In this document: positions 43,883 to 54,657 of the stretch, in pieces
Layout: each line of letters opens with the position of its first letter
Position numbering within the stretch: position 1 is the first letter of the stretch
NCBI GenBank assembly: GCA_036898135.1
Contig: CM072522.1
Location: 2,878,921 to 2,942,920, forward strand
Direction: 5' to 3'
DNA: 64,000 bases
Source: Oncomelania hupensis
Lineage: Eukaryota > Mollusca > Gastropoda > Littorinimorpha > Pomatiopsidae
Translations under genes and position numbers: made by a program
The notes under the pieces: generated by a model
The model's database searches: none
The model's input: the letters and a program-made list of their open reading frames with translations, nothing else
What the model was told of the DNA's origin: nothing

Positions 43883-45420
43883 CTACAAAGAACTGATGAT
43901 AAAATTCTGGTGGTGTTCTTGAGGAAAGTCTTTGTGGAATTTCTGTAGGTAGGTACACGACAACACCATCTTTGTGGATTTGGATGCGAAGTGATCTAAC
44001 GCGGCCTGCAACAAAATGTAAAGAAACCTTCAGTCTCAGGAGTAAAGTTCATATTAATAAGAACAACAACATTCTATTTATTCTCATTTTACCACCATGT
44101 AGATTTTGAAGGCCACATCTGCTGAACTATTGCAGATAACACTTGAAAGTGTACAAGCTGTAACAACAAATGTTAGTTTTATTTGCATCCAAACTCTGAA
44201 CTATTGCAGATAACACTTGAAAGTGTACAAGCTGTAACAACAAATGTTAGTTTTATTTGCATCCAAACTCTGAACTATTGCAGATAACACTTGAAAGTGT
44301 ACAAGCTGTAACAACAAATGTTAGTTTTATTTGCATCCAAACTAATGAATGGTTCTTATTTAGCACACTCCAAACTCACAGAGCTGCTATGAGCACTGAC
44401 TGAAATCAGGATCACCTTCAATCACCCTAGATGCCAACTTGCAGCATCAAAAGGCACTGCACCTCCCATTACCCCAAAACAACTGAGCCACCCTGATACA
44501 GGTTGCGCTATCTCCCTTCACTTGGTGTTTGACATTCATTGATGCCACTTCAGGTCATACTAAAGACTTGTGGGGTCGTTTGGTTTGGTTTGAGGAAATT
44601 AAGGTGCATGTGCGTACCTGTGCCAACAGTTTTGCAACACCATGACCTCTGAATGCAGGTGGGACTTCCGTGTGCCACAGGTCCACAGTACCATCTTCTT
44701 CTTCTCTATACTTCAACAACGCCTTGTCTGAACAATACACAATCAAATATTTAATATAGTAAGAACAACAATAATAACAGACGCTATACACACCTTGTTC
44801 CTAAATAAGACACAAAAGCTTGGCAATCTGTAGCGAACATACATGCTCAATGTTATACTTTCATACACAACACATACACATTCATCATTCAAACATGGTG
44901 TAAAACAGGGAGATCAGTACTAGAAGAAGGAAAGAAAATCCAATTTTATTTTGAAATTGAAATTAACTGCATCCAGTATTCATATTGAAGGGACAGACAA
45001 TTTCGGCCCTCATACAAGGGTTTAAAACAATTGACCAAACTAGCATACCAACAATATAACCCGGCACAGTGACCCCTACTTTTTAGGTTGAGAGTATAAA
45101 CAAAGGTCTGGTCTGTGCAAATCGACTTTATAGACCCTGATGCTCATGTTCTAGATGGGTGCATGTGCCAGAAACACCCACACACCCAGCATGCTCTATC
45201 TAGATCCTATTAATTCTTGTCTTGGGTGGCAATGCTTTTGCAGCCACAATTTCACCTTCATGGATGACCAATAAAATCCCAAAATCCAATTTATACCAAC
45301 AGTAACGGGTTAATACAAGCATTATAAACCTTTTCCAAGTGTAATTACAAAAGCATTGCTCTGTGCGTCGTGTTGAACTTGTAGTTTGTTTGCCTCAATG
45401 CGCCCTTCAATCTTGCTCAT
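43883..45420 (-). CDS. NATD1: NATD1-like GNAT N-acetyltransferase domain protein
   Basis: This is a small GNAT-fold protein of the NATD1 family (COG2388 type), a putative acetyltransferase whose substrate is not established. Coding exons are 45330-45420, 44618-44727 and 43883-44005 (TAG), phases 1 and 0, 107 codons against about 113 in vertebrates. MSKIEGRIEANKLQVQHDAQ begins the protein. The core TVDLWHTEVPPAFRGHGVAK contains an acetyl-CoA-binding RxxGxA motif, and CTYLQKF ends the conserved part. The upstream in-frame region has a stop with no earlier ATG, but an acceptor-like CTTTTGTTTTTCTTTTAG about 60 bp upstream suggests a 5' non-coding exon. It is convergent with FANCE and divergent from RPS27. 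Confidence 0.9.
44122..44343 (+). repeat. 74-bp tandem repeat, three copies
   Basis: Units starting CTGAACTATTGCAGATAACA and ending GCATCCAAACT are essentially identical, so the expansion is recent. It lies in NATD1 intron 2. The near identity also makes it a likely length polymorphism. Confidence 0.95.
44350..44510 (-). mobile_element. Degraded tRNA-SINE remnant
   Basis: Landmarks TTCTTATTTAGCACACTCCA, CTGAAATCAGGAT and CAACTGAGCCACCCTG resemble the SINE at 43328-43512, but the A and B boxes are damaged. It lies in NATD1 intron 2. Confidence 0.45.
44728..45329 (-). other. NATD1 intron 1
   Basis: About 600 bp. It contains a weak match to the start of the GGCAGCTTGAGTT repeat family near 45160-45215 (CAGAAACACCC, CCCAGCATGC, TAGATCCTA). 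Confidence 0.4.
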
Positions 45421-45950
45421 TGTGGCTTTTGTAGTGATGAAATAACGCCGATAACAATGATGCTGATGCTGATGCTAAAAGAAAAACAAAAGACACATAT
45501 TAAATATGATAACGGGACTTGTTACTATTTACACAAGCAGTTTTGTTGAGGATTTTTTTGTTGTTAACGATGCTGTTGATGTAAATGATGATACTGTGGT
45601 CCTGAAGAAAATAATTATATCAGGACATATTATTTTATACTAGCAGCTTTCATGAGCATTTTTAAGTAGTACTTTTTTTTTTTTAAATTATAAATCTATA
45701 AAATATTTAGGCAGAGGATTTTTTTTGTGGATAACAATACTGTTGATCTAAATAAATAATGATGATGATGCAGTATAAAATAATTTAGTATTACATATGA
45801 CACTGGGACTTGTTCAGTTGTGGTGGTGTTTTTTTCCACGAGGAGTTTTTGCTTAGTTCATAACACTTAAAACAACAGATAATAAAATTAATAATGATCT
45901 GATCCCTTAAAAATTCTGGAGCCTCCTAGACATTTCATGGGCATTTTTGT
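45421..45950. other. NATD1 upstream region
   Basis: Between NATD1 and the repeats. It has a GAT/TGCTGA-rich low-complexity stretch at 45460-45475 and AT-rich sequence. No gene is seen. Confidence 0.35.
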
Positions 45951-46310
45951 GCAGAGTTTAACACACCTTCTCTGTATTTCTGAAAATACTGTGAATTTGA
46001 CCAAACTTCATAGAAACATTACCTAAGTTAGTACTTCGTTTTAATTATATGCTCTAACGCAAAGGTCAAGGTCACTGAAGTCTTATTTGCTGCTAAACAC
46101 CTCGGGCGGCTTGAGTTGGATTCTGTATCAGTCCGCGCACGGAGCATTCGAGAAATGGATGGAGACTTGCGCGTTATAAATGGGCATCATCATCATAATT
46201 TTCACATTTTGCTTAATTTAATATCACAAAAACTGCTAAAGTGATTTTCTTTAGTTTTGGTATACAGGTACTTCAAATTATGGCTCATCCTTCAGTAGCA
46301 GTCCAGTTGT
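45950..46310 (+). repeat. Dispersed repeat with CAAAGGTCAAGGTCACTG, split by a SINE-like repeat
   Basis: The left half (GACCAAACTTCATAGAAACA, TAACGCAAAGGTCAAGGTCA) ends near 46090. The right half (ATCACAAAAACTGCTAAAGT, TTTGGTATACAGGTA) resumes near 46195. The inserted piece is a GGCGGCTTGAGTTGGATTCT-type repeat with a TCA-repeat tail. Confidence 0.65.
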
Positions 46311-46380
46311 CAGTCAAACCCGTCGTCACTGCGAATTTAACTTTTTTGTGTGTTGAAAACACACTTCTGCATTATCTTAA

Positions 46381-47276
46381 CCTTTAAGCTGCGCTGTCAA
46401 CGTACGTAGCACGGTGTGTTTAACGCCATCATAATGCGATGTATCCGTACGTTGTACGGCGATAGTGTAAGGGAGGTAAAAGGGTTTATAAAATAAATCC
46501 TTGGTCATGATTATGAAACAAAAGTTGTTTCCCTTCAACTGTAATGTTTTGGAAAGAAAAATCTTTTGGTTTAGAGGTAATTTTCAAACAAAAAGCACGA
46601 GTCGAAGCACTTGTTGCTGGCGAAATTTTCCGCCTCGTTCGTCGCCATTAAGGCACGCAGAACATACACTGCAGAAGAGGTGACGCAAATGTTTCAGGAA
46701 GAAAATTTCGATGATAATAGTGGGGATGAAGATTTTGATGCGGGTGATGATGTTTATTTGATGGAGGCTGGAGGGAGGGATTACGATTCGGACGAAGAAG
46801 AAGATCGCCACCTACAATCTTTAGCAGACGACGGTAGGTGAAAGAAACCTGTTATTTTCACTAGATCTATAATAATATTATTTGCCATTTACACAGACTA
46901 TTTCTGTAAATGTATTTATCAGGCTTTGATTACAGTCCATTTTGGTTCTCATAATTTTTGGTACTAAATCTTATTTCTATTTTGCAATTCTTTGCGTATG
47001 ACTTCAAGAATGGGTGTGCAGTTGAGTGAGATGAGTGAATGTTTGCTCAGGCCCCTAACTTTCCATCCCATAATTGTACTAACCAACAATCTTACACTTT
47101 TTGTGTCTGTTCTTTGGAATCTTTATTCAATTTCCTTTCATTTGATATATACTTTTAAATATCTAGGTGTAATAGTTTAGCAACAATGGCATATATAATA
47201 AGGCATGTGTGTTTTTAATCGTAAGTCAAAATTTTCTTTACCACAGAGCAGGAAAAACATGTCAGCAGGCTAAGGG
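46381..47276 (+). mobile_element. piggyBac-type element, TTAA TSD, keeps acidic N-terminal frame
   Basis: TTAA lies at 46377-46380 and 47277-47280. The ends CCTTTAAGCTGCGCTGTCA and, inverted, CCCTTAGCCTGCTGACA are related but imperfect. Inside, 46611-46841 encodes RTYTAEEVTQMFQEENFDDN then DYDSDEEED, an acidic leader like those of piggyBac transposases. No catalytic DDD region remains in the 896 bp. Confidence 0.65.
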
Positions 47277-47294
47277 TTAAGAATACCTAAACCA

Positions 47295-47525
47295 TAATTT
47301 TGTCCCACCGCCACAGCTTAAGTGGTATTGTTCGCCTGACCCAGGTTCAAATCCCATGGTGGGCGAAATAAAAAGTGGTCATTTTCACTGTCTATTTTAG
47401 CAGTGTGATTGTTCTTGTGTTCAGTGTTGATTTCGGTCCCTACCCCTTGTTTCCTGGGATGGCTGTCCCTGTCTGCCATCTCACCAATGGTGGGTGTAGA
47501 CGTTAAACCTCACAATCAATGTTCA
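47295..47525 (+). mobile_element. tRNA-related SINE (degraded)
   Basis: It has a B-box phrase (CAGGTTCAAATCCCATGGTG) and a weak A-box region (CAGCTTAAGTGGTATTG). A 150-bp body follows, with TCCCTACCCC, TGGCTGTCCCTGTCTGCCAT and the end GTAGACGTTAAACC. Confidence 0.5.
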
Positions 47526-47569
47526 TTCATTCCACCAAAATTCATCATTGTATAAATGTATTTCCAGAC

Positions 47570-47880
47570 TTATCTGGAAGTACACAGAAACATACAGGAA
47601 TCAGAACAAGCCAAATGTTTGTAGGTCGGTCTGTTGGTCCATTGGAACAAATATCTCAAGAACCACTGAACAAATTTTTACCAAACTTCATAGATTATAT
47701 CATATTGCCCAAATTAGTGGCCTTTCTCATCAGATTTGATCCACCGTCAGATTTGATCTAACGCAAAAGTCAAGGTCACTGGGGTCATTGTTGCTATACA
47801 CATTTTGCTCAAAAACAGCTAAAGCAATTTTGTTGAGTTCTGCTATGCATGAATGATTCAGTCTGTGTAGTTCATAGGTC
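47570..47880 (+). repeat. Dispersed repeat with TAACGCAAAAGTCAAGGTCA
   Basis: Same family as 42060-42500 and 45950-46310: ATATCTCAAGAACCACTGAA, CAAATTTTTACCAAACTTCA, AGTCAAGGTCACTGGGGTCA, AAACAGCTAAAGCAATTTTG. Confidence 0.65.
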
Positions 47881-47895
47881 TACAGTACAGGTCAA

Positions 47896-48720
47896 CATTT
47901 CACTACACCAAAAACTAAACTTTTTGCAGTGTCATCCTCCACTTACTAGAAAGATGGGAAGTTCGAGCGCTCTTCTTCCTAGATAGCAGCCACAGGCTCT
48001 GAAGTCTTTTCTTTTGTCTTTGTAAACTCGTAGGCTTTTTACATACGCATGTAGTATGTATAGTAATAAATTGTAATAGTATGTCATTGAGGCCTACGAA
48101 AGATGAGACTTCACAGCCCGTGGTTGCAACTTGCTGACAGTTTAGGTGGTACTAGTTTTTGAAAAGACAGGACCGTCAGTCCACATTCCAAGGTAAGACT
48201 GCTGCGCTCCCTTGTCATTGCAAAACATGGACCCTCACAGCAGATCTACAACGAAGAATACAAAGCATGATGAAGTGCTACAGAAGACTTTTGGGCATTT
48301 CCTATACCCAGCACGTCACCAACAACGAAGTCCGACAGACCATCACACAAACCAGGTGGGAGGACAACATTCGAGAATGGACTGGTTTGACTCTGACATT
48401 GAACGAAGCCATGAGGGATGCTGAGAACAGAGAAAGATGTCATGGACTACGCTGGTTAAACGATCAGACATATGTTGTGCCCCAACGACCTTTGAGTTAC
48501 GGGATAGGATAGGAGAGGAGAGGATAGTTTTTGAAAGGTCAACATTTCACTACACCAAAAACTACACTTTTTGCAGTGTCAACCTCCACTTACTAGAAAG
48601 ACGGGAAGTTCGAGCGCGCTTCTTCCTAGGTCGCAACTTGCTGACAGCTTAGATGGGGGTTTCTCCTTAGATGGTACTAGTTTTCGACTTCTGAGCTTCG
48701 AAGAGAACAGCAGACGAAAT
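47896..48720 (+). repeat. Direct duplication flanking an RTE fragment
   Basis: GTCAACATTTCACTACACCA then AAAACTA and CTTTTTGCAGTGTCA occurs near 47895 and again near 48538. TTGCAACTTGCTGACAG occurs near 48125 and again near 48635. An RTE-like LINE fragment lies between them. Confidence 0.65.
48164..48530 (+). mobile_element. RTE-like LINE 3' fragment with internal deletion
   Basis: Encodes TWTLTADLQRRIQSM, YRRLLGISYTQHVTNNEVRQ, then jumps to TRWEDNIREWTGLTLTLNEA and ends RPLSYGIG followed by GGGATAGGATAGGA. The region between QTITQ and RWEDN present at 39260-39420 is missing here. Confidence 0.8.
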
Positions 48721-49270
48721 CTTTGGATCATCTTCAGGACCATCTGCGTTACCTCCCTTTATCCCTTTACGGACATTTAGGCCTACCATTTTACATTCAC
48801 TGCTATGTCTTCATTTATTTATTAATTTATTTTGGGGTTTAATTAAAACCATTATTGTAAAATTATCTGTGCATTACTTGCGATGCAAATAATTATTTGG
48901 AACCGTGTAATGATTATGTCTCCTGAATTGTTAGATAATTAATTGATACAGAGCTAGGATTTTTTTTAATTATTTGTGTGTGTGTAGATCAGTGGTGTAT
49001 ACCTAATTTCTGCTTTCATTGAACATACAAAAAAATCATTTGAAATAATGCAATTCATTAGTTACTCCGTCGCGTCTATAAATAATCTAATGTTGTGTTG
49101 TGTGTGTTTTTATTTGTGGTTTTTATTTTTTTTTTTTTTTTTTTTTTATAAATTCGAAACTACATTGACCCTTTGTGGTGAAATAACTACGCATGCGTAC
49201 ATCGTTCTCATGAACCCGTGCTCGGTCTTTTTGATCACGTCGTTCGAGACTGTGAAGTCAATCATTCATC
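48721..49270 (+). promoter_or_regulatory. RPS27 upstream region
   Basis: AT-rich, with a T run at 49122-49147. Within 60 bp of the ATG is a pyrimidine-rich phrase (CTCGGTCTTTTTG near 49220) that could be a TOP-type transcription start, as ribosomal protein genes usually have. This is inferred from sequence only. Confidence 0.4.
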
Positions 49271-49938
49271 ATGCCTGTAAGTTTTTAACTTTTCTCAGTT
49301 TATTTTGAATGAAACAGTTCCATACTTGTTATACAAGTCCCCAAGACAACTATTTACCCCAGGACCGGCTTATTTGGTACGAAATTGGTTTAAATATTCG
49401 TAAAATTGTTGATAATCCAGTTTCGCTCGAAGTGGGCCATTTTCAACATGAACTTGCGCACCATGCCGCCCTTTAATGGCTTTATGGTTTTCGTAAATCA
49501 CCGGGAAATAAAGCATGGTTTGAAAATTTTTACGTGACTGCAACTTTTTTGAGCATCCTTGATTGTAAATTTGTTAAATGTCATGCATTAATTGCGACGT
49601 TGTCAGACAATTTTTTTTTCCTACACGTGTATAAAGAGCAAAGAGTAAACAAAAATGGCGGAGCGGAAGTTGGACCAATTTTGATATTTGGTTTAGAAAT
49701 GACAGATTTCCAGTGTTTAAAAGCCAATTTTGTAAAAAAAAATTTATTTTTTTTTTACTGTAACCATACAAGTGTTTCATTTGATGACACCGTAGATTGT
49801 GCAATTTGTCATTACAATTGTGATTTCAGCTCGCGAAAGATTTGTTGCACCCTACCCAGGATGAAGAGAAGCAGAAGCACAAGAAGAAGCGCTTGGTTCA
49901 GAGCCCAAACTCATACTTCATGGATGTCAAATGTCCTG
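49271..49938 (+). CDS. RPS27: Ribosomal protein eS27 (RPS27), first two coding exons
   Basis: RPS27 is a small-subunit ribosomal protein with a C4 zinc finger. Exon 1 is 49271-49276 (ATGCCT, encoding Met-Pro) with donor GTAAGT. Exon 2 is 49830-49938 with acceptor TTGTGATTTCAG. It encodes [20 protein letters not shown] then [16 protein letters not shown] and one base, before donor GTGAGT. The two-codon first exon is the arrangement I recall for animal RPS27. The family has about 84 residues. The remaining half, including three of four zinc cysteines, was not found up to 64000. Intron 2 is therefore over 14 kb, or the locus is a truncated duplicate. Confidence 0.9.
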
Positions 49939-50013
49939 GTGAGTTGTTGATTTTTACCCCTTCACCCCCCCCCCCCCCCCTCCTGACATACAAATTTACC
50001 GTCCTATTGTTCT

Positions 50014-50187
50014 GATTGTTATAATGACTGTTCTACTTCCACCCTCAACCCCTCCTTTGTAACTTTGCTAGGATTGTTATAATGACTGTTCTACTTCCAC
50101 CCTCAACCCCTCCTTTGTAACTTTGCTAGGATTGTTATAATGACTGTTCTACTTCCACCCTCAACCCCTCATTTGTAACTTTGCTAG
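50014..50187 (+). repeat. 58-bp tandem repeat, three copies
   Basis: Units GATTGTTATAATGACTGTTC through TTTGTAACTTTGCTAG are almost identical (one C/A change). The array ends exactly where the GATAAA target duplication of the next transposon starts. A C run (49967-49980) precedes it. Confidence 0.95.
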
Positions 50188-50296
50188 GATAAACAGGGTG
50201 GAGAATTCTCTGCGGATCCGCGGATTTCCGCGAAAGGCATTTGCATTTCCGAGAAAAAAATATTGAGTTCCGAGTGTGAGAAGCTGAGGGGCTACA

Positions 50297-50990
50297 CTTT
50301 ACTGGGCATAGCGGCCAAAAGCGGCCGAAGGTCTAAACAGGCAAAACGTCCAAAAGCGTCCGTATCAACCATGTGGTTATATTCTCGCGTTGTTTGAAAG
50401 ATTGCGAGACTTCCGGCAATTGACTTCCGTTTTATTCTGTTATGAAAACATTCGGCTGCATTTCCACAAGTTTTCTCTGTGATGCATTCGTTTTTTCAAT
50501 TTTTTTTTTCTTCAAATTTTATTGTGTGTGTGTTTAAAATGGATGGTTTGGATTCTTCAACTGAGGAAGGGGAGTTTACAGGCTTCCATTTATCAGACAT
50601 TAAAGTGAGAGAAATGGACTTGGAGTCGGAGGAAGAGATCGGTACTGACATCAGACAATTAGTGTCAGAAGTGTGCATGCATACGATCTTTCAGACTGGC
50701 ATGAAAGTGAAGAAGAGAAGGGGGCTTGTTTGGACTTTTTAAAACTTTTTTTTTTTAATACACATGGAGTAATAAAAAAACAAGACGTGACAAGAGAAGT
50801 AGAAAAAGGTAGATAATCAAAAGAGAATTTATTTCTGTTCATTTTGCATTTTATTTCATTTAAATCTATACACTAGTCACTAATACCTAAGATGTGATGT
50901 TTTTACTAACGTACCCCTAAATATCTCTAATATTATAAAAATTCTTGCCTGTTTACAGCTAAAAAATAGACAACCGTGTGCCCAGTAAAA
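50297..50990 (+). mobile_element. piggyBac-type remnant carried inside the CAGGGTGG element
   Basis: It matches 38128-38371 and 39576-39977 without the LINE. ACTTTACTGGGCATAGCGGC starts it and GTGCCCAGTAAA ends it. The TTAA duplications are gone and the right end lacks GGG. It encodes MDGLDSSTEEGEFTGFHLSD then IKVREMDLESEEEIGTDI, acidic and transposase-leader-like. The same eroded borders occur in the copy at 60351, so both descend from one composite. Confidence 0.8.
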
Positions 50991-51063
50991 TTGGAAATGT
51001 GGAGTTTGTGTGTAACAGTGGTGGCCCTCAAACTTTGTTAGGCCTACAAATCAAGATTCTTAA

Positions 51064-53020
51064 TAGGTACCGGCAGCCCCTAAAACTAAAAAAATCCCTT
51101 GCCATTATGATAACTAAAAAATGAGATATTTGGATAGATACAGCAAAACTATGAATAACAAAAATAACAGCAAGTGTCTAGCTCAAATAGTTTCCGAGAT
51201 ACAAGAAAAAATGTTTTGACAGAAATTGGGCCGTTTTAGGCCATTTTTTGCAAATTGCATGGTAAGCATACTTTGACATTCCACAGTTTCTTAATTTCTT
51301 GTCAAAATTGATCAAACTTCTGGGATTCTGAATAAAGTATTGTTCAGAATAAGCCCAATTTTTTGGGGTGGGATGGCAATAGTGGTTTTTGATTGCCAGT
51401 CAGCCAAAAATGCCTTGCGAGCTAAAATCGCATGCGGCAAAAAACAAAAGAATTTCCAAGTGACACAACTTGTACATTTCTTGTCCAATTGTAAAAATTT
51501 AAAGTGTTCTGTGAATAACTTTTAAAATGCTTCAAATTGACATCCTTCAACACAGTAGTATTATAGATTTAAAATTTCACCCCTCTCTCCACCCACCACC
51601 CCTTCCCTCCCACCCAGCACCTTCCATCCCGGGTAATGTAAGAGGTTAGTATTCCCTAGTAATTGCAGGAATGTCATGAATAATGCTTGCCTTTCACAGA
51701 TCAAGTTACAAAACCATTAAAATGCTATAAATGATTTTAAATGGCTATATTTGTCATAATAAATGTGCCCTAATAGTCTCTTTTATCACATTAGCTTTTC
51801 TGAGGCTTTTTAGGTTTTATGGACTTCATTAGTTCATTCTGAATTTTGTAGTTAACTTTGTAATAATTGGGTGTGTGCATTGTTTGCTGTTTTCCAACTT
51901 CAACCATTAACTTTTCTGGTTATTATGATATCTTTAAATGTGTCACTTGGTGAAATAAATTACTGAATGCTACTTCTTCACTTAGCAGACGACGCATAGT
52001 CAATAGGCCTACCATTACCGGAAGTTGAAACTCAATCGCCAGTGACCATTTGATATTTGTAAAATATACAAAATCGGATGGATAATTTGTACTTTCATCC
52101 ATAATAATTTACTTTAGAAACCTCATATTATATTTTTCAACATAAACATTATAAATATTATGTCAGAAATCAAACCCAAACAAAAAACGAAAACCTGCTT
52201 CACTAGTGAGGTTTATTATATTCTAGACTAGTTATTTATCTGTTTGCACTGCTATCAAATTGTACGCAATTACACAAAATTAAACAACATAACACTCTTA
52301 AAAATACATTGGCATTGTATAGAATTGGATGTAGAAGACATTTACAGCGATAATGGTGTGAACTTGCCTAGCTATTTGCTGATTTGGGGCGAAATTGTTA
52401 GCACACTGGATGCTGCCATTTTGAAATTGGCGTCGCCACATTTGATCACGCGTGACCTCGGCATTTCAACCAATGGACGCGTACGATACATATAATCTCG
52501 TCGGAAACGAGATTTTAAGAAAGAAAAATGAATTATCTTTCGAATGATACCTTATTTGATATGCCTAATATTTCAGCAAGAGGACGAATTTGTAGTTTAA
52601 ATTTTTCAATTTGCAATAAAATTCGTTAAAACGAAAATTTATATATCATATTTGACACCATTTTAAAGATCGCGAAACGCACTTTTCAGTGATATATGCC
52701 ATTGCATGGTTCTATTTATAGTACACATCCGGCGAGAGTTTTAAACAACATGGCTAAAATCGTCTTGCTTTGGGAATCGGGCCACCGCTGCAATTTTTGA
52801 CAAAAATGGTGATTTTCAACAACGGATTTTTAAATAACGGTACCATATGCACACTCACACATGCACTCAAACGAAAGAATAAAACATCATCTTTAAAATT
52901 CATACAAGGTTTATTGCATAAAAGCATTAAATAAAAGAGCTAGACCAGTTTGAAACAAAGAGGTTGGAGGGCAAATGTTAGAAGCGTGACCTACTGCTAT
53001 TAAGGGCCTGCCGGTACCTA
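51064..53020. mobile_element. DNA transposon with TAGGTACCGGCAG inverted ends
   Basis: Perfect 13-bp inverted termini. TTCTTAA lies immediately left and right (51057-51063, 53021-53027), extendable to ATTCTTAA if the last A is counted as target. The sister copy of the host element reads GATTCTTAACTTTT at 61092, the empty site. The 2-kb interior is AT-rich without a recognisable transposase. A partial related end (GGTTGCCGGTACCTA) is at 59984-59998. Confidence 0.8.
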
Positions 53021-53299
53021 TTCTTAACTTTTTTGAAAGACATGTGCATAAAACATTCTTTTTTTGTTGTTGTTGTTTCTATTCATGTTTACTTTGTGCT
53101 TTTTGCTTTCAGGAATCTTGCCACTGTAGATTGTTCAAACCTATAAAGGGAAAAGTGAAAGCCACAGTTGAAAACCTGTCTTTCCTTTATAGGCAAGACA
53201 GATTCACTGCGGCAACAGTACCCCCGTTGGAGTGCCGGGGGTTTTCAGTATAAATAGTATCCCCACTTTATGGAAATTTAGTGCTTTAAATTCCCACTG

Positions 53300-54657
53300 C
53301 AGGCATGCTACTTTTCCTGGAATTCCAGGAATTCCTCGAGATCGACCTTTGGCTTTCCTGGTGATTGAAATATTTCCTGGAAAATTAAAAAAATCTGTGT
53401 CAAAAAAAAAAAAGCAAGCGTTCTTATCACAGTAGGCGATATCAGCGGGATTCGTCTGCTAGACCGCCATGACAGTCAATTTAACGATCATATCAAAGCG
53501 GCGTTGTGATAGGATATATTGCTTGTGGCAAAGTCCTCCTGGAGAAAATGCCACTCAGGAATGGTTTTCTACAGGCAGCAGGGGGATTGAATCCAAAAAA
53601 GAAATGCTCAGAAGCATTGGAGAAGGTCTTAAAGCTGCCATCATTCCTGCCTGGCGAAGTGTTGAAAGGTCAATCAATTTCTGGTGATGCTGTTGAGGTG
53701 ACCGGTGAAGGAGAGCAGATAGAGTCCCTACAAGCTGCCTACAGCAGTGAAGTGCGGAATTTTTTTGGAGAGGAAGATATTCCTGCTTTGGATGAAGGTC
53801 AGAGGATAGATGTCTGGTGGGCCAACATGATCAGCAAGTATTCTCTGAAACATCTATCTCAAGTGGTGAAGGCAGTTTTGTCAATTTTCCATGGCCCAAT
53901 GGTAGAAAGTTCCTTCAACATAATGGGTGATGTGATTGATGAAAGAAGTGGCCGAATGGATATGGCCACATTTAACGCTTACCACACCACGCGATATGCT
54001 CTGGCTGCCTCAGGAAAAAGTGCTACAGCTTTCTTTCACAGGGAGAATGTGATGAGGGATCCTGTCAACAAAAGATTAACAATATTTCGACTGCTCGAGA
54101 GTCGTATCACAGTGTCCTCGCTAAGAGAAAAGAAGAAAGGAAAAAGAAACTTGCCTTATTTGACAGGCAACATGCCAGAGTTATCTGCAAAAGGAAAGCC
54201 ATAGACACGCTGAAAAATGAGGCCAAAAAAGCACATTTGACATTTTACAAAAAGCAATCGAAGAAAACATGACTTTGTAAAAAGAACACTTTTAAACTCA
54301 AGGTTAGTTTATTTTGTTCACTCTTCTGAGGACTGATGTTATTTCTAAATGACAGACTATAATACAATAATGTTAACAGACATGTAGGCCTACCAGTGTC
54401 ATTTCTTATATATAGTTTAAACTAAAATGTTTGGGTTTTTTCATCTTTGTTGATTGATTTTTCGTCTCTCAAAAAGTGCTCAGAATGTGCCAGATTGCAC
54501 AGATTTTAACTTAAAAAAAACAAAATTCCGGGGGGGGGGGGGGGCATGCCCCCGGACCCCCCTAGGGGGCTCGCCTGCTTTGCAGGCTCGCTCTCGGGGC
54601 TCTGCTAATCCTTCCAAAATTTTCCTGGAAAACAAAATTTTCAGAGTAGCATGCCTG
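53300..54657 (+). mobile_element. hAT-type element with 5-bp TSD CACTG and transposase remnant
   Basis: The inverted ends are CAGGCATGCTACTTTTCCTG at the left and, from the right, CAGGCATGCTACTCTGAAAA. CACTG flanks it (53295-53299, 54658-54662). The relative at 40155-40720 shows the uninterrupted CCCACTGTCGCTG. A 5-bp duplication differs from the 6-bp ones of the other hAT-like elements here. Confidence 0.85.
53506..54271 (+). pseudogene. hAT-family transposase, C-terminal part
   Basis: It reads PLRNGFLQAAGGLNPKKKCS, ALEKVLKLPSFLPGEVLKGQ, RIDVWWANMISKYSLKHLSQ, VVKAVLSIFHGPMVESSFNI and MGDVIDERSGRMDMATFNAY. This is the hAT dimerisation-region pattern (WWA..., LSI.HG..VE.SFN.M). The frame stops at 54204. 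A shifted frame continues KLALFDRQHARVICKRKAID and KNEAKKAHLTFYKKQSKKT to a stop at 54271. The N-terminal and catalytic parts are absent from the element, so it is an internally deleted copy. Confidence 0.75.

Noticed and set aside
49534..49950. 138-codon plus-strand open frame over RPS27 exon 2
   Set aside because: It is in a different frame from the conserved RPS27 exon and includes intron sequence.
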